This document shows positions 23,531 through 32,231 of a DNA stretch of 49,484 bases, piece by piece. Both the position numbers and the translations under genes were made by a program. The stretch covers positions 1 to 49,484 of the forward strand of contig CAYJFQ010000010.1 of assembly GCA_964369955.1 (NCBI GenBank). Reading direction: 5' to 3'. Every line of letters starts with the position of its first letter. Position 1 is the first letter of the stretch. Source of the DNA: CAYJFQ01 sp964369955 (GTDB taxonomy: Bacteria; Bacillota_I; Bacilli_A; Erysipelotrichales; Erysipelotrichaceae). The notes under the pieces were generated by a model that ran no database searches, was not told where the DNA came from, and was given only the letters and a program-made list of their open reading frames with translations.

Positions 23531-24829
23531 TTAGAATGTTCTTTTAAAACCTTTGTAATTTTTTTGAGTTAATTGACCAACTAGGTCTTTAATCGTTTCT
23601 TGAGCTACCCCTACAACAATGATAATACCAGTTCCGCCTAAACCGAAAGATGAAGGTAAACTTGTAAACATTGGAATTAAATAAGGTAATGCACCGATGA
23701 AGGCAATAAATAATGCCCCTAATACAGTGATGCGCTTTAATACACGATTAATATACTCTTGAGTTTCGATACCCGGACGGATACCTGGAATATAACTACC
23801 ACTTTTTCCTAAATTCTCAGCAATTTTTTCTGGGTCCACTTGAAGTGAAGTATAGAAGAATGTGAAGAGAATAACAAGAACTACATAGATGCCTAATCCA
23901 ACCGGTTGACCAATATCAAGTATCTTAGATAACGTGATTGTAAAGTCAGTTTGTGGGAAAAAGCTTAACACCGTTAAAGGTGCGGTCATAATCGCAGAAG
24001 CGAAAATGATTGGGATTACACTTGCAGAGTTAATTTTTAAAGGAAGATAGTTAATATTCTTTTTAGTTTGTGCTAAAGAACTGGTTGTATATTGAATAGG
24101 TATTTTACGAACAGCATTGTTCATAAAGATAACTAATGCAATAATCGCCAAATTAATAATAACATATCCTGCAAAAGCTAACATTCCATTAAAAGTTGCG
24201 CTAGCATCAGCTCCACCACTCACTAGAGTACTATAAGCTGAACTAAAGTTACTTGGGTAGTTAGCGACGATACCTGCAAAGATAATCATTGAAATTCCGT
24301 TACCCACTCCATGCGAAGAAATACGGTCAGCCATCCATAACAAGAACATAGTTCCCGCTGTTAGGATAGTGGCTACATATAAAAATGTTGAGATATCGTT
24401 ATTTATTAAGATGCCATAACTGATATCAAATGCATAAGTCATTGTGTAAGCTTGGAAGAAGGCTAGAATTACCGCGAAATAACGAGTGATTCTGTCAATT
24501 TTCTTTTTGCCTTCGGCTCCACCTGATCTTGCAAGATCAGTTAAGTAAGGAATAACATCCATTGACATTAATTGAATAATGATACTAGCTGTGATATATG
24601 GACCAATACCCATCGCGAAGATTGAGAATTGTTGTAATGCCCCACCTCCTAAAAGGTTCATCATTCCTAAGATTCCATTATCAGCCATACCTTGCATCAA
24701 TAACTCATTATCGACTGAAGGAACAGACAAAGCTGCTCCTAATCGATATATGAAGAACATTGCAAGAGTAAACAGAATTCTGTTACGAATTTCTTTATGT
24801 TTAAATAGATCGATGAATTTATTAAACAT
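23531..24829 (-). CDS. secY: protein translocase subunit SecY
   Basis: Channel protein of the Sec translocon, 432 residues with ten membrane segments. The N-terminus has FIYRLGAALSVP, the first segments GMMNLLGGGALQQFSIFAMGI, and the C-terminus GVAQETIKDLVGQLTQKNYKGF. It follows rplO by two bases, so the two are translationally coupled. Confidence 0.98.
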   Translation of the reverse strand: MFNKFIDLFKHKEIRNRILFTLAMFFIYRLGAALSVPSVDNELLMQGMADNGILGMMNLLGGGALQQFSIFAMGIGPYITASIIIQLMSMDVIPYLTDLARSGGAEGKKKIDRITRYFAVILAFFQAYTMTYAFDISYGILINNDISTFLYVATILTAGTMFLLWMADRISSHGVGNGISMIIFAGIVANYPSNFSSAYSTLVSGGADASATFNGMLAFAGYVIINLAIIALVIFMNNAVRKIPIQYTTSSLAQTKKNINYLPLKINSASVIPIIFASAIMTAPLTVLSFFPQTDFTITLSKILDIGQPVGLGIYVVLVILFTFFYTSLQVDPEKIAENLGKSGSYIPGIRPGIETQEYINRVLKRITVLGALFIAFIGALPYLIPMFTSLPSSFGLGGTGIIIVVGVAQETIKDLVGQLTQKNYKGFKRTF

Positions 24830-24831
24830 AA

Positions 24832-25272
24832 TTAAATTACCTCAACAGTTCCTCCAGCTTCAGTAATTGCTTTTTCTGCCGAAGTTGAGAATTTATGTGC
24901 TTTAACAGTCAACTTCTTAGTTAGTTTCCCATTGCCTAACACTTTGATTCCATTTAATTCTTTTTTAACAAGCCCAGTCTCTAATAATAGAGTTGGATTA
25001 ATTTCAGTTCCATTGTCAAATTTTTCTAACTCTGAAATGTTAACAATTCCGTACACTTTACGTGTGAAGTTAGTAAATCCTCTTTTTGGGATTCTTCTAA
25101 ATAAAGGTGTTTGTCCCCCTTCAAATCCTGGACGAACTCCACCGCCACTACGAGCATTTTGCCCTTTGTGACCTTTACCAGCTGTTTTCCCGTTTCCACT
25201 ACCATGTCCTCTACCGATGCGAAAAGAATTGCGGCGAGCACCTTCTGTATATTGTAATTCATGTAATTTCAT
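24832..25272 (-). CDS. rplO: 50S ribosomal protein L15
   Basis: 146 residues: MKLHELQYTEGARRNSFRIG, a glycine-rich RNA-binding arm (GHGSGNGKTAGKGHKGQNAR) and a folded C-terminal half. It directly follows rpsE with an 11-base gap, where rpmD (L30) would normally stand. Confidence 0.97.
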   Translation of the reverse strand: MKLHELQYTEGARRNSFRIGRGHGSGNGKTAGKGHKGQNARSGGGVRPGFEGGQTPLFRRIPKRGFTNFTRKVYGIVNISELEKFDNGTEINPTLLLETGLVKKELNGIKVLGNGKLTKKLTVKAHKFSTSAEKAITEAGGTVEVI

Positions 25273-25283
25273 TGCTCAATCCT

Positions 25284-25931
25284 CTACTTTCTTACATCTT
25301 CAGGCTTGATGTTTCTTAGCCTTGCCACTGAATTTAAAGTTTTTAACGACTGTAACCCAGCGATTGTAGCTCTAACCATGTTAACAGGAGTTCTTGATCC
25401 AATACATTTAGATAGAACATCTTGCACACCAGCTAGTTCTAACACTGCACGAACAGGTCCACCAGCGATAACACCAGTACCTTCCGAAGCAGGTTTTAGG
25501 AATACTTCACCAGCACCGTAACGTCCTGTTACAGTATGAGGCAATGTAGTTCCGACGATAGGTACTCTGATAAGATTTTTCTTAGCATCTTCAATAGCCT
25601 TTTTAATTGCATCAGGTACTTCATTTGCTTTACCAGTTCCCATACCAACACGACCTTTTTTGTCACCAACTACCACTAATGCTGCAAAGCGGAATCTTCT
25701 ACCACCCTTAACAACTTTAGTAACACGATTGATAACAACTACGCGTTCTTCAAATTCTTTCTCTGCATTACGATCGTTACGACGTGGTCTACGATCGTTA
25801 CGTCTACCGTTGTCACGACGTACAGGTTTTTTATTTTCTACTGTATTTTCAGTAGTTTTAACTTCTGTAGGTGTAGCTTCTACTGGAGTAGCCACAACAT
25901 TTGCTTGTTCTTGAACTAGATTCTTTTCCAT
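25284..25931 (-). CDS. rpsE: 30S ribosomal protein S5 with long N-terminal extension
   Basis: The S5 body starts near residue 60 (EERVVVINRVTKVVKGGRRF) and contains the usual KKNLIRVPI and AGVQDVLSKCIGS segments. Ahead of it lie about 60 extra residues: a Val/Thr/Glu-rich stretch, then an Arg/Asp/Asn-rich stretch such as RRDNGRRNDRRPRRNDR. At 215 residues it is clearly longer than the common 160-170. The start has a good ribosome site (AGGAGGAGAC), so the extension is probably real. Confidence 0.95.
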   Translation of the reverse strand: MEKNLVQEQANVVATPVEATPTEVKTTENTVENKKPVRRDNGRRNDRRPRRNDRNAEKEFEERVVVINRVTKVVKGGRRFRFAALVVVGDKKGRVGMGTGKANEVPDAIKKAIEDAKKNLIRVPIVGTTLPHTVTGRYGAGEVFLKPASEGTGVIAGGPVRAVLELAGVQDVLSKCIGSRTPVNMVRATIAGLQSLKTLNSVARLRNIKPEDVRK

Positions 25932-25944
25932 GTGTCTCCTCCTC

Positions 25945-26301
25945 TTAGAATTTTAACCCTTCTTCTCTTGCTGCTTCAGCTAATGCTTTAACACGTCCGT
26001 GATAGATGTATCCACCGCGATCAAACTTAATGTTTGAAATATTTTTAGCAATTGCTAATTTTGCAATTTCAGTTCCAACTGCTTTAGCAGCTTCAATGTT
26101 ACTTCCATTAGCTAACTTCAGGTTTCCTGAACTAGCTGATACTAGTGTAACACCATTAACATCATCAATGATTTGTGCGCTAATGTTCTTGTTTGAACGA
26201 AAAACCGACAAACGAGGACAATCTGCAGTGCCACTAATTTTAGCACGAATTCTTTTATGACGACGAATTCTTTCATCGTTTCTTGATATAACTTTTGCCA
26301 T
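25945..26301 (-). CDS. rplR: 50S ribosomal protein L18
   Basis: 118 residues with RIRAKISGTADCPRLSVFRSNKNI and the ending GYIYHGRVKALAEAAREEGLKF, both typical of L18, which binds 5S rRNA. Between rplF and rpsE as usual. Confidence 0.97.
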   Translation of the reverse strand: MAKVISRNDERIRRHKRIRAKISGTADCPRLSVFRSNKNISAQIIDDVNGVTLVSASSGNLKLANGSNIEAAKAVGTEIAKLAIAKNISNIKFDRGGYIYHGRVKALAEAAREEGLKF

Positions 26302-26319
26302 AATTTATGTCCTCCTCTC

Positions 26320-26868
26320 TTAGCCTTTCTTAGCTGCTGTCTTTCCTTCTTTACGACGAATATTTTCACCTTTGTAACGAATACCTTTACCTTTATATGG
26401 TTCTGGTTTACGATAAGATCTAATATTCGCAGCAACTTCTCCTACACGTTGTTTGTCAATACCTTCAACAACAACCTCAGTAGTAGAAGGGCATGTTACA
26501 GCTACGCCATCTTCGATTGTTAATTCAATTGGATGAGAATACCCAACATTCATTTTTAATTGTTTTCCTTCCATTGCAGCACGGTAACCAATACCAACAA
26601 TTTCAAGAGTAATTTTATAACCTTCACTAACTCCTACAACCATATTATTCAATAAAGCTCTAGTAGTTCCGTGTAACTGTTTCGTATGCTTTTCTTCATT
26701 GCTTCTTGAAACAGTGATAATTCCTTCATTATTCTCAATCTTTAATAGACTTGAGAATTTTCGCGCTAATGTTCCTTTAGGACCTTTAACGCTCACTTCG
26801 TTATCAGCTGCAATTGTTACTTCAACGCCTGCTGGAACGGTAATCGTTTTATTTCCGATACGTGACAT
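26320..26868 (-). CDS. rplF: 50S ribosomal protein L6
   Basis: The frame is open to 26886, but the ATG at 26868 (MSRIGNKTITVPAG) is the family start and has GAAGGAG in front of it. This gives 182 residues. The C-terminal PEPYKGKGIRYKGENIRRKEGKT is diagnostic. Confidence 0.97.
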   Translation of the reverse strand: MSRIGNKTITVPAGVEVTIAADNEVSVKGPKGTLARKFSSLLKIENNEGIITVSRSNEEKHTKQLHGTTRALLNNMVVGVSEGYKITLEIVGIGYRAAMEGKQLKMNVGYSHPIELTIEDGVAVTCPSTTEVVVEGIDKQRVGEVAANIRSYRKPEPYKGKGIRYKGENIRRKEGKTAAKKG

Positions 26869-26879
26869 GGTTTCTCCTT

Positions 26880-27275
26880 CTACCAAATATAAGCGATTAC
26901 TTCGCCGCCTACACGTTTTGCTCTAGCTGATTTATCAGTCATGATACCAGCAGAAGTAGAAATAATTGCCACCCCTAAACCGTTCAAAACTCTAGGGATA
27001 GAATCTACTTTTGCGTATACTCTTAAGCCAGGCTTAGAAATACGTTTGATACCAGTGATAATTTTAGTGTTATCAGCTGTATATTTTAATTCAACTGTAA
27101 TAGTCTTTTTTAATTCTCCGCTTACTTTGTAGTCAGTGATATAGCCTTCTTCTTTAAGAATTCTAGCGATCTCAACTTTTTCCTTACTTGCAGGAATTGC
27201 TACACTTTCGTGACGCGCTTGATTAGCGTTACGGATGCGAGTAAGCATATCCGCGATTGTATCTGTCATTGCCAT
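26880..27275 (-). CDS. rpsH: 30S ribosomal protein S8
   Basis: 131 residues beginning MAMTDTIADMLTRIRNANQA, with the C-terminal rRNA-binding ISTSAGIMTDKSARAKRVGGEVIAYIW region. It follows rpsN by 15 bases. Confidence 0.97.
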   Translation of the reverse strand: MAMTDTIADMLTRIRNANQARHESVAIPASKEKVEIARILKEEGYITDYKVSGELKKTITVELKYTADNTKIITGIKRISKPGLRVYAKVDSIPRVLNGLGVAIISTSAGIMTDKSARAKRVGGEVIAYIW

Positions 27276-27290
27276 TACTTACTTACCTCC

Positions 27291-27476
27291 TTACCAACTT
27301 GCCTTTCTAACTCCAGGAATTTGCCCTTTATATGCTAATTCTCTGAAACAAATACGACACAATTTATATTTACGCAATACTGAATGTGGTCTTCCACAAC
27401 GTTGACAACGTGTGTATGCTCTCGTACTAAATTTAGGAGTACGACTTGCCTTTACGACCATTGATTTTTTAGCCAT
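27291..27476 (-). CDS. rpsN: 30S ribosomal protein S14, zinc-binding type Z
   Basis: 61 residues with four cysteines, C24, C27, C40 and C43, that bind zinc. This short form is the one encoded in the spc cluster of most Bacillota. Confidence 0.98.
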   Translation of the reverse strand: MAKKSMVVKASRTPKFSTRAYTRCQRCGRPHSVLRKYKLCRICFRELAYKGQIPGVRKASW

Positions 27477-27486
27477 CTTATTCCTC

Positions 27487-28026
27487 CTATTTAGTAAATG
27501 GCATTCCTAAGCCACTTAGTAATTCTCTTCCTTCTTCATTGTTAATTGCAGAAGTTACGATAACAATATCCATACCTCTGATTTTTCCAATTTTGTCGAA
27601 GTTAATTTCAGGGAAAATGATTTGCTCTTTAACACCTAGTGTATAGTTACCTCTACCATCGAACGCTTGATTAGAAACGCCTCTAAAGTCACGTACACGT
27701 GGTAATGCAATCGATACTAATTTGTCTAAGAAATCATACATTTTCTCTTGTCTTAAAGTTACTTTACAACCAATTTCCATTCCTTCTCTTAATTTGAAGT
27801 TGGCGATTGATTTTTTCGCTTTAGTAATAATTGGTTTTTGACCAGCGATTTGAGTTAACTCAGCAACTGCATCTTCTAATGCTTTAGGGTTTGCAATAGC
27901 TTCACCAAGGCCAATATTGATTACTATTTTTTCAACTTTAGGTACTTGCATTACAGAAGTGTAGCTGAATTTTTTCATCAATGCTGGAACAACATCTTTA
28001 GTATAAGTTTCACGTAATCTACTCAT
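27487..28026 (-). CDS. rplE: 50S ribosomal protein L5
   Basis: 179 residues: VPKVEKIVINIGLGEA near the start, FRGVSNQAFDGRGNYTLGVKEQ in the middle, and GMDIVIVTSAINNEEG near the end. It binds 5S rRNA and contacts P-site tRNA. The start overlaps the rplX stop by one base. Confidence 0.98.
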   Translation of the reverse strand: MSRLRETYTKDVVPALMKKFSYTSVMQVPKVEKIVINIGLGEAIANPKALEDAVAELTQIAGQKPIITKAKKSIANFKLREGMEIGCKVTLRQEKMYDFLDKLVSIALPRVRDFRGVSNQAFDGRGNYTLGVKEQIIFPEINFDKIGKIRGMDIVIVTSAINNEEGRELLSGLGMPFTK

Positions 28027-28343
28027 TATTTACCGTCCTTAAGAGTGTTGCCACTACGCTTGTAGTAACGCACTTTTTTACCTTTCTCTTCTTTATAACC
28101 TAATTTGCTTGGAGCTTTCGCTTTTGCATCATAAGCCATAACATTTGATACATGGATTGGAAGTTCTTTTTCAATAATTCCACCATCTGGGTTAACTTGG
28201 CTTGGCTTTAAATGCTTCTTCACAATGTTAACACCTTCTACGATTATTTTGTCTTCTTTAGGAAATACTTTTGTAACCTTGGCTACAACGCCTTTAGAAG
28301 AACCAGTAATAACCTTAACTTGATCACCTTTTTTAATCTTCAT
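28026..28343 (-). CDS. rplX: 50S ribosomal protein L24
   Basis: 105 residues with the KOW motif near the N-terminus (KKGDQVKVITGSSKGVVAKV) and NIVKKHLKPSQVNPDGGI. Located between rplN and rplE. Confidence 0.97.
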   Translation of the reverse strand: MKIKKGDQVKVITGSSKGVVAKVTKVFPKEDKIIVEGVNIVKKHLKPSQVNPDGGIIEKELPIHVSNVMAYDAKAKAPSKLGYKEEKGKKVRYYKRSGNTLKDGK

Positions 28344-28356
28344 CTGACACCTCCGC

Positions 28357-28734
28357 CTATAGTACTTCCGGTGCTAATGAAACAATCTTCATAAAATCTT
28401 GTCCCTTAACACTTCTTAATTCACGAGCCACTGGCCCGAAAATTCTTGTTCCTCTTGGAGTATTATCGTCTTTTAATAATACTACTGCATTATCATCGAA
28501 CTTAATATAATCTCCTGAAGCACGTGATACACCATACTTAGTTCTAACAACTACCGCATGACATACATCACCTTTTTTAACAGAACCACCAGGAGAGGCC
28601 TGTTTAACTGTTACTACAACAATGTCGCCGATATTAGCACTTCTTCTTCTTGATCCTCCTAAACAACGGATTACCAATACTTCTTTAGCTCCAGTGTTAT
28701 CAGCAACTTTACATCTACTTTCGTTTTGTATCAT
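28357..28734 (-). CDS. rplN: 50S ribosomal protein L14
   Basis: 125 residues, starting MIQNESRCKVADNTGAKEVL, with GTRIFGPVARELR near the C-terminus. First gene of the spc part, after rpsQ. Confidence 0.98.
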   Translation of the reverse strand: MIQNESRCKVADNTGAKEVLVIRCLGGSRRRSANIGDIVVVTVKQASPGGSVKKGDVCHAVVVRTKYGVSRASGDYIKFDDNAVVLLKDDNTPRGTRIFGPVARELRSVKGQDFMKIVSLAPEVL

Positions 28735-28753
28735 TTTTTCTGATCTCCTTTCA

Positions 28754-29014
28754 CTAAAGAACTACAGCCTTTTGCACTACCTCTAATAAGCGGAAACACT
28801 TAGTAGCTGATAGTGGGCGAGTCTCCATAATTTCAACAATATCACCTTTGCAAGCGATGTTGTTTTCGTCATGTGCTTTATACTTCTTCGAATATTTAAC
28901 TTTTTTGCCATATAGAGGATGACGTTTCGAAGTAGAAACCATGACAGTTATTGTCTTATCCATTTTATCCGATACAACTACACCGCGATAAACTTTACGT
29001 TTTGCTCTTTCCAT
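28754..29014 (-). CDS. rpsQ: 30S ribosomal protein S17
   Basis: Two adjacent ATGs exist; the second, at 29014, lies six bases from AGGAGG, while the first (29017) is only three bases away, so the second is preferred. The product is 86 residues, with YRGVVVSDKMDKTITVMV and GDIVEIMETRPLSATKCFRL. Confidence 0.95.
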   Translation of the reverse strand: MERAKRKVYRGVVVSDKMDKTITVMVSTSKRHPLYGKKVKYSKKYKAHDENNIACKGDIVEIMETRPLSATKCFRLLEVVQKAVVL

Positions 29015-29024
29015 CATTTACCTC

Positions 29025-29225
29025 CTATTTAGCTTCAGCCATTTCTCTTTCAGTCAAAATGGTCTTGATTCTTGCGATATCTTTCTTTAATGCTCTTAAC
29101 TTAGCAGAATTCTCTAATTGCCCAGTAGCTTGTTGAAAGCGTAAATTGAACAATTCTTTTTTAAGAGAATCAATCTCTGTAGCTAATTCAGCATTGCTTT
29201 TTTCTCTTATTTCACTTGCCTTCAT
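29025..29225 (-). CDS. rpmC: 50S ribosomal protein L29
   Basis: 66 residues, a two-helix protein with KKELFNLRFQQATGQLEN and DIARIKTILTERE. The ATG overlaps the rplP stop as ATGA. Confidence 0.97.
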   Translation of the reverse strand: MKASEIREKSNAELATEIDSLKKELFNLRFQQATGQLENSAKLRALKKDIARIKTILTEREMAEAK

Positions 29226-29641
29226 AGTTCCTCTTCACCTTTCCTAACAAATCTACATTTTACAGGTAATTTATGTGAACCTAATCTTAATGCTTCTTTA
29301 GCTATTTCTTCAGAAACACCAGACACTTCAAACATTACTCTACCAGCTTTTACTACCGCTACCCATCCTTCAGGAGCCCCTTTACCAGAACCCATACGAA
29401 CTTCAAGCGGTTTTTTAGTAATTGCTAAATGTGGGAATATTTTAATCCATACATTACCTTGACGGTTCATACTACGAGTGATCGCAATACGAGCAGACTC
29501 GATTTGCTGACTACTAATATATCCACCTTTTTCAGCCACAATTCCATATTCTCCAAAGACAACCGAACGACCACCTTTAGATTTTCCTTCATAACTCAAA
29601 CGATGTGGACGACGATATTTCGTTCTTTTTGGCATCAACAT
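29222..29641 (-). CDS. rplP: 50S ribosomal protein L16
   Basis: 139 residues beginning MLMPKRTKYRRPHR, a close fit to the usual MLxPKR start. GSGKGAPEGWVAVVKAGRVM is diagnostic. GGGAGG lies before the ATG, two bases after rpsC. Confidence 0.97.
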   Translation of the reverse strand: MLMPKRTKYRRPHRLSYEGKSKGGRSVVFGEYGIVAEKGGYISSQQIESARIAITRSMNRQGNVWIKIFPHLAITKKPLEVRMGSGKGAPEGWVAVVKAGRVMFEVSGVSEEIAKEALRLGSHKLPVKCRFVRKGEEEL

Positions 29642-29643
29642 AA

Positions 29644-30405
29644 TTAATTACCTCCCCCATCTTTCTTTGTGTTAGGTTGTGAGTTGTTTTGACGACGATC
29701 ATTATTATATGGACGACGGTTGCGACGATCATCACGCATAGGGATTCTAGGCGCAGCAGGATCTTTAACCATTTCACCATTCAATACTTCACCACGACAA
29801 ATCCAAACTTTAACTCCTAAACGACCATAAGTCGTAGCAGCCTCAACCCATGCATAATCAATATCAGCACGAATAGTGTGTAGAGGAACAACGCCTTCGC
29901 TATATCCTTCACTACGTGCCATATCCGCACCACCTAAACGTCCAGAAATTAATGTTTTAATCCCTTTAGCTCCTGCGCGCATAGTTTTTTGAATCGCTCT
30001 TTTTTGAACAGTTCTAAAAGAAGCTCTTTGTTCCAATTGCTCAGCAATACCACGAGCAACTAATTGAGCACTTAAATCAGGATTTTGTAATTCTACAACT
30101 CTTAAATTAACAGTTTTACCATTAGTCATTTTAGTTAACTTTTTAGTAAGTTTTTCAACATTCTCACCATTAGTACCAATAACAACACCTGGACGAGCAG
30201 TGAATACTACTACATCTACATGATTTTTAACTCTTTCAATTTCAACTCTTGCTACATAAGCAGCTTTAAGTTGTCCTAAAACATATTCACGAATTTTAAT
30301 ATCTTCTAACAATAGATCGGCGAAATCTTTGCCAGCATACCACTTTGATTCCCAATCACGAATAACGCCTACACGCATTCCTATTGGACTTACTTTTTGA
30401 CCCAT
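29644..30405 (-). CDS. rpsC: 30S ribosomal protein S3 with basic C-terminal tail
   Basis: The frame is open to 30435, but the ATG at 30405 (MGQKVSPIGMRVG) is the family start and has GAAGGAG in front. This gives 253 residues. The KH-domain motif VVIGTNGENVEKL and GARAGAKGI-like region are present. The last 30 or so residues form a low-complexity Arg/Asp/Asn tail (RDDRRNRRPYNNDRRQNN) beyond the usual end. Confidence 0.96.
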   Translation of the reverse strand: MGQKVSPIGMRVGVIRDWESKWYAGKDFADLLLEDIKIREYVLGQLKAAYVARVEIERVKNHVDVVVFTARPGVVIGTNGENVEKLTKKLTKMTNGKTVNLRVVELQNPDLSAQLVARGIAEQLEQRASFRTVQKRAIQKTMRAGAKGIKTLISGRLGGADMARSEGYSEGVVPLHTIRADIDYAWVEAATTYGRLGVKVWICRGEVLNGEMVKDPAAPRIPMRDDRRNRRPYNNDRRQNNSQPNTKKDGGGN

Positions 30406-30418
30406 ATGATTTCTCCTT

Positions 30419-30751
30419 CTATCTTTCTGCAACAATCACAGTGATGTGTGATGTTCTTTTGTGGATTGGCGAAGCTTGACCTTTCGCTCTTGGCATCCAT
30501 CTTTTAATAATTGTGCTGTCGTCTGCATAACATGCTTTAACAAACAATTTTTCTTCATCTAACCCATTATTATGAGTTGCATTGCTCACAGCAGATTTTA
30601 AAACTTTACCCGTTACGCTAGCTGCGTAGTTAGGTGTGAATTGTAAAATTGCTGCTGCTTCTTTAATGTCTTTCCCGCGGATTAAGTCTAATACTAATCT
30701 AGCCTTACGAGCAGGAACTCTAACAGTCTTTGCTATTGCTTTAACTTCCAT
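30419..30751 (-). CDS. rplV: 50S ribosomal protein L22
   Basis: 110 residues: RVPARKARLVLDLIRGK near the N-terminus and the beta-hairpin WMPRAKGQASPIHKRTSHI that lines the exit tunnel. This hairpin is full length with no macrolide-type deletion obvious. Confidence 0.97.
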   Translation of the reverse strand: MEVKAIAKTVRVPARKARLVLDLIRGKDIKEAAAILQFTPNYAASVTGKVLKSAVSNATHNNGLDEEKLFVKACYADDSTIIKRWMPRAKGQASPIHKRTSHITVIVAER

Positions 30752-30768
30752 TTCCTATTCTCCTTAGC

Positions 30769-31035
30769 CTATCTCTTATCATCGCCATGTCCGCCGGCGC
30801 GACGTGTTGGTACGAATTCACCTAATTTATGACCAACCATATCCTCAGTTACAAATACTGGAACATGTTCTTTCCCATTGTATACCGCGAAGGTATGTTC
30901 CATAAAATCAGGGAAAATTGTTGAACGGCGTGACCAAGTTTTGATCACTTCTTTTTTACCAGCCGCATTTAATGCCTCAACTTTTTTCATCAAATGTGAG
31001 TCACAAAATGGGCCTTTTTTCAAACTTCTACTCAT
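30769..31035 (-). CDS. rpsS: 30S ribosomal protein S19
   Basis: 88 residues starting MSRSLKKGPFCDSHLMKKVE, with IFPDFMEHTFAVYNGKEHVP and GHKLGEFVPTR. It follows rplB by 17 bases. Confidence 0.98.
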   Translation of the reverse strand: MSRSLKKGPFCDSHLMKKVEALNAAGKKEVIKTWSRRSTIFPDFMEHTFAVYNGKEHVPVFVTEDMVGHKLGEFVPTRRAGGHGDDKR

Positions 31036-31052
31036 TTTACTAAAACTCCCTT

Positions 31053-31883
31053 CTATTTAGTGCGTCTACGTACGATTAGTTTTGTAGACTTCTTCTTACT
31101 ATCACGAGTTTTAACCCCAAGAGCTTTTTTGCCCCAAGGAGTCATTGGAGACTTGCGTCCGATTGGTGATCTACCTTCACCCCCACCATGAGGATGGTCA
31201 TTAGGATTCATTACAGAACCTCTGACAGTAGGCTTAATACCCTTCCAACGATTTCTTCCCGCTTTACCAATATTAACTAAGTTGTAATCTTCATTACCAA
31301 CTTGTCCGATTGTTGCACGACAGTTACCTAAGATTTTACGAACTTCACCAGAACCCAATCTTATAGTTACATAACGCTCTTCAATACCTAAGATTTGAGC
31401 AGACACACCAGCACTTCTTGCTAACTGTCCACCTTTACCAGGTTTTAATTCAATGTTGTGAACAACAGTACCTTCAGGCATGTTTTTTAATTCACAAGCA
31501 TTTCCGATTTTAACATCTGTTTTAGTGCCAGATACGATTACTTGTCCGACCTTTAAATCTTTTGGAGCAATGATATAACGTTTTTCACCATCTACATAAT
31601 GTAATAACGCAATATTTGCTGAACGATTTGGATCGTACTCAATTGTAGCTACTTTAGCATCGATGTTATCTTTATTTCTTTTGAAATCGATAATACGATA
31701 TAGCCTTTTGTGACCGCCACCAATGTGACGAGTAGTAATACAACCACGATTATTTCTACCACCTGTTTTCCCAAAAGAAACAGTCAATGACTTTTCTGGG
31801 GAACTAGCCGTAATTTCTTCGTTGACTAATGTAGTCATTCCACGGCGTCCAGGAGTGGTTGGCTTATACTTTTTAATTGCCAT
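31053..31883 (-). CDS. rplB: 50S ribosomal protein L2
   Basis: 276 residues with GRNNRGCITTRHIGGGHKR at the N-terminal side and the peptidyl-transferase-centre segment RGSVMNPNDHPHGGGEGR near the end. Confidence 0.98.
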   Translation of the reverse strand: MAIKKYKPTTPGRRGMTTLVNEEITASSPEKSLTVSFGKTGGRNNRGCITTRHIGGGHKRLYRIIDFKRNKDNIDAKVATIEYDPNRSANIALLHYVDGEKRYIIAPKDLKVGQVIVSGTKTDVKIGNACELKNMPEGTVVHNIELKPGKGGQLARSAGVSAQILGIEERYVTIRLGSGEVRKILGNCRATIGQVGNEDYNLVNIGKAGRNRWKGIKPTVRGSVMNPNDHPHGGGEGRSPIGRKSPMTPWGKKALGVKTRDSKKKSTKLIVRRRTK

Positions 31884-31946
31884 TTTTAATTTTCCTCCTA
31901 CACAATTTTCCGGAAATAGTGTTCTCTTCCGATATTTTACTAATTA

Positions 31947-32231
31947 TTAATCAAATAATTTAATTTCTTGACCCTCAGCCAATTTAACAATTGCTTTATA
32001 GATAGCATTTGTTGTACCAGCATAACGACCAATTCTACGCTTCTTAGGAGAAACATTAATCATGTTAACTTTCTCAACTTTAACGCCGTAGATTTCTTCA
32101 ATAGCTTGTCTTACTTGAGTTTTGTTAACACCTTTAGCAACTGCAAATGTAACTTTTCCCTCATTATCGTAAGCCTTCATGCTTTTTTCAGTTACGATAG
32201 GACGTAAGATAATATCTCTTGCATTAGACAT
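31947..32231 (-). CDS. rplW: 50S ribosomal protein L23
   Basis: 94 residues with ILRPIVTEKSMKAYD and VRQAIEEIYGVKVEKVN. The ATG overlaps the rplD stop by one base. The 63-base gap to rplB is the longest spacer inside the cluster and contains a weak 5-bp CGGAA/TTCCG stem (31911-31931). Confidence 0.97.
   Translation of the reverse strand: MSNARDIILRPIVTEKSMKAYDNEGKVTFAVAKGVNKTQVRQAIEEIYGVKVEKVNMINVSPKKRRIGRYAGTTNAIYKAIVKLAEGQEIKLFD

Noticed and set aside
25026..25262. 78-residue minus-strand frame inside rplO
   Set aside because: Out-of-frame shadow of L15, low-complexity and unlike any protein; rplO itself is certain.
26142..26435. 97-residue minus-strand frame across rplR and rplF
   Set aside because: It overlaps two certain ribosomal genes in another frame and has a Lys/Val-rich composition typical of frame shadows.
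29589..29780. 63-residue minus-strand frame across the rpsC/rplP junction
   Set aside because: Shadow frame within two certain ribosomal genes; no independent signals.
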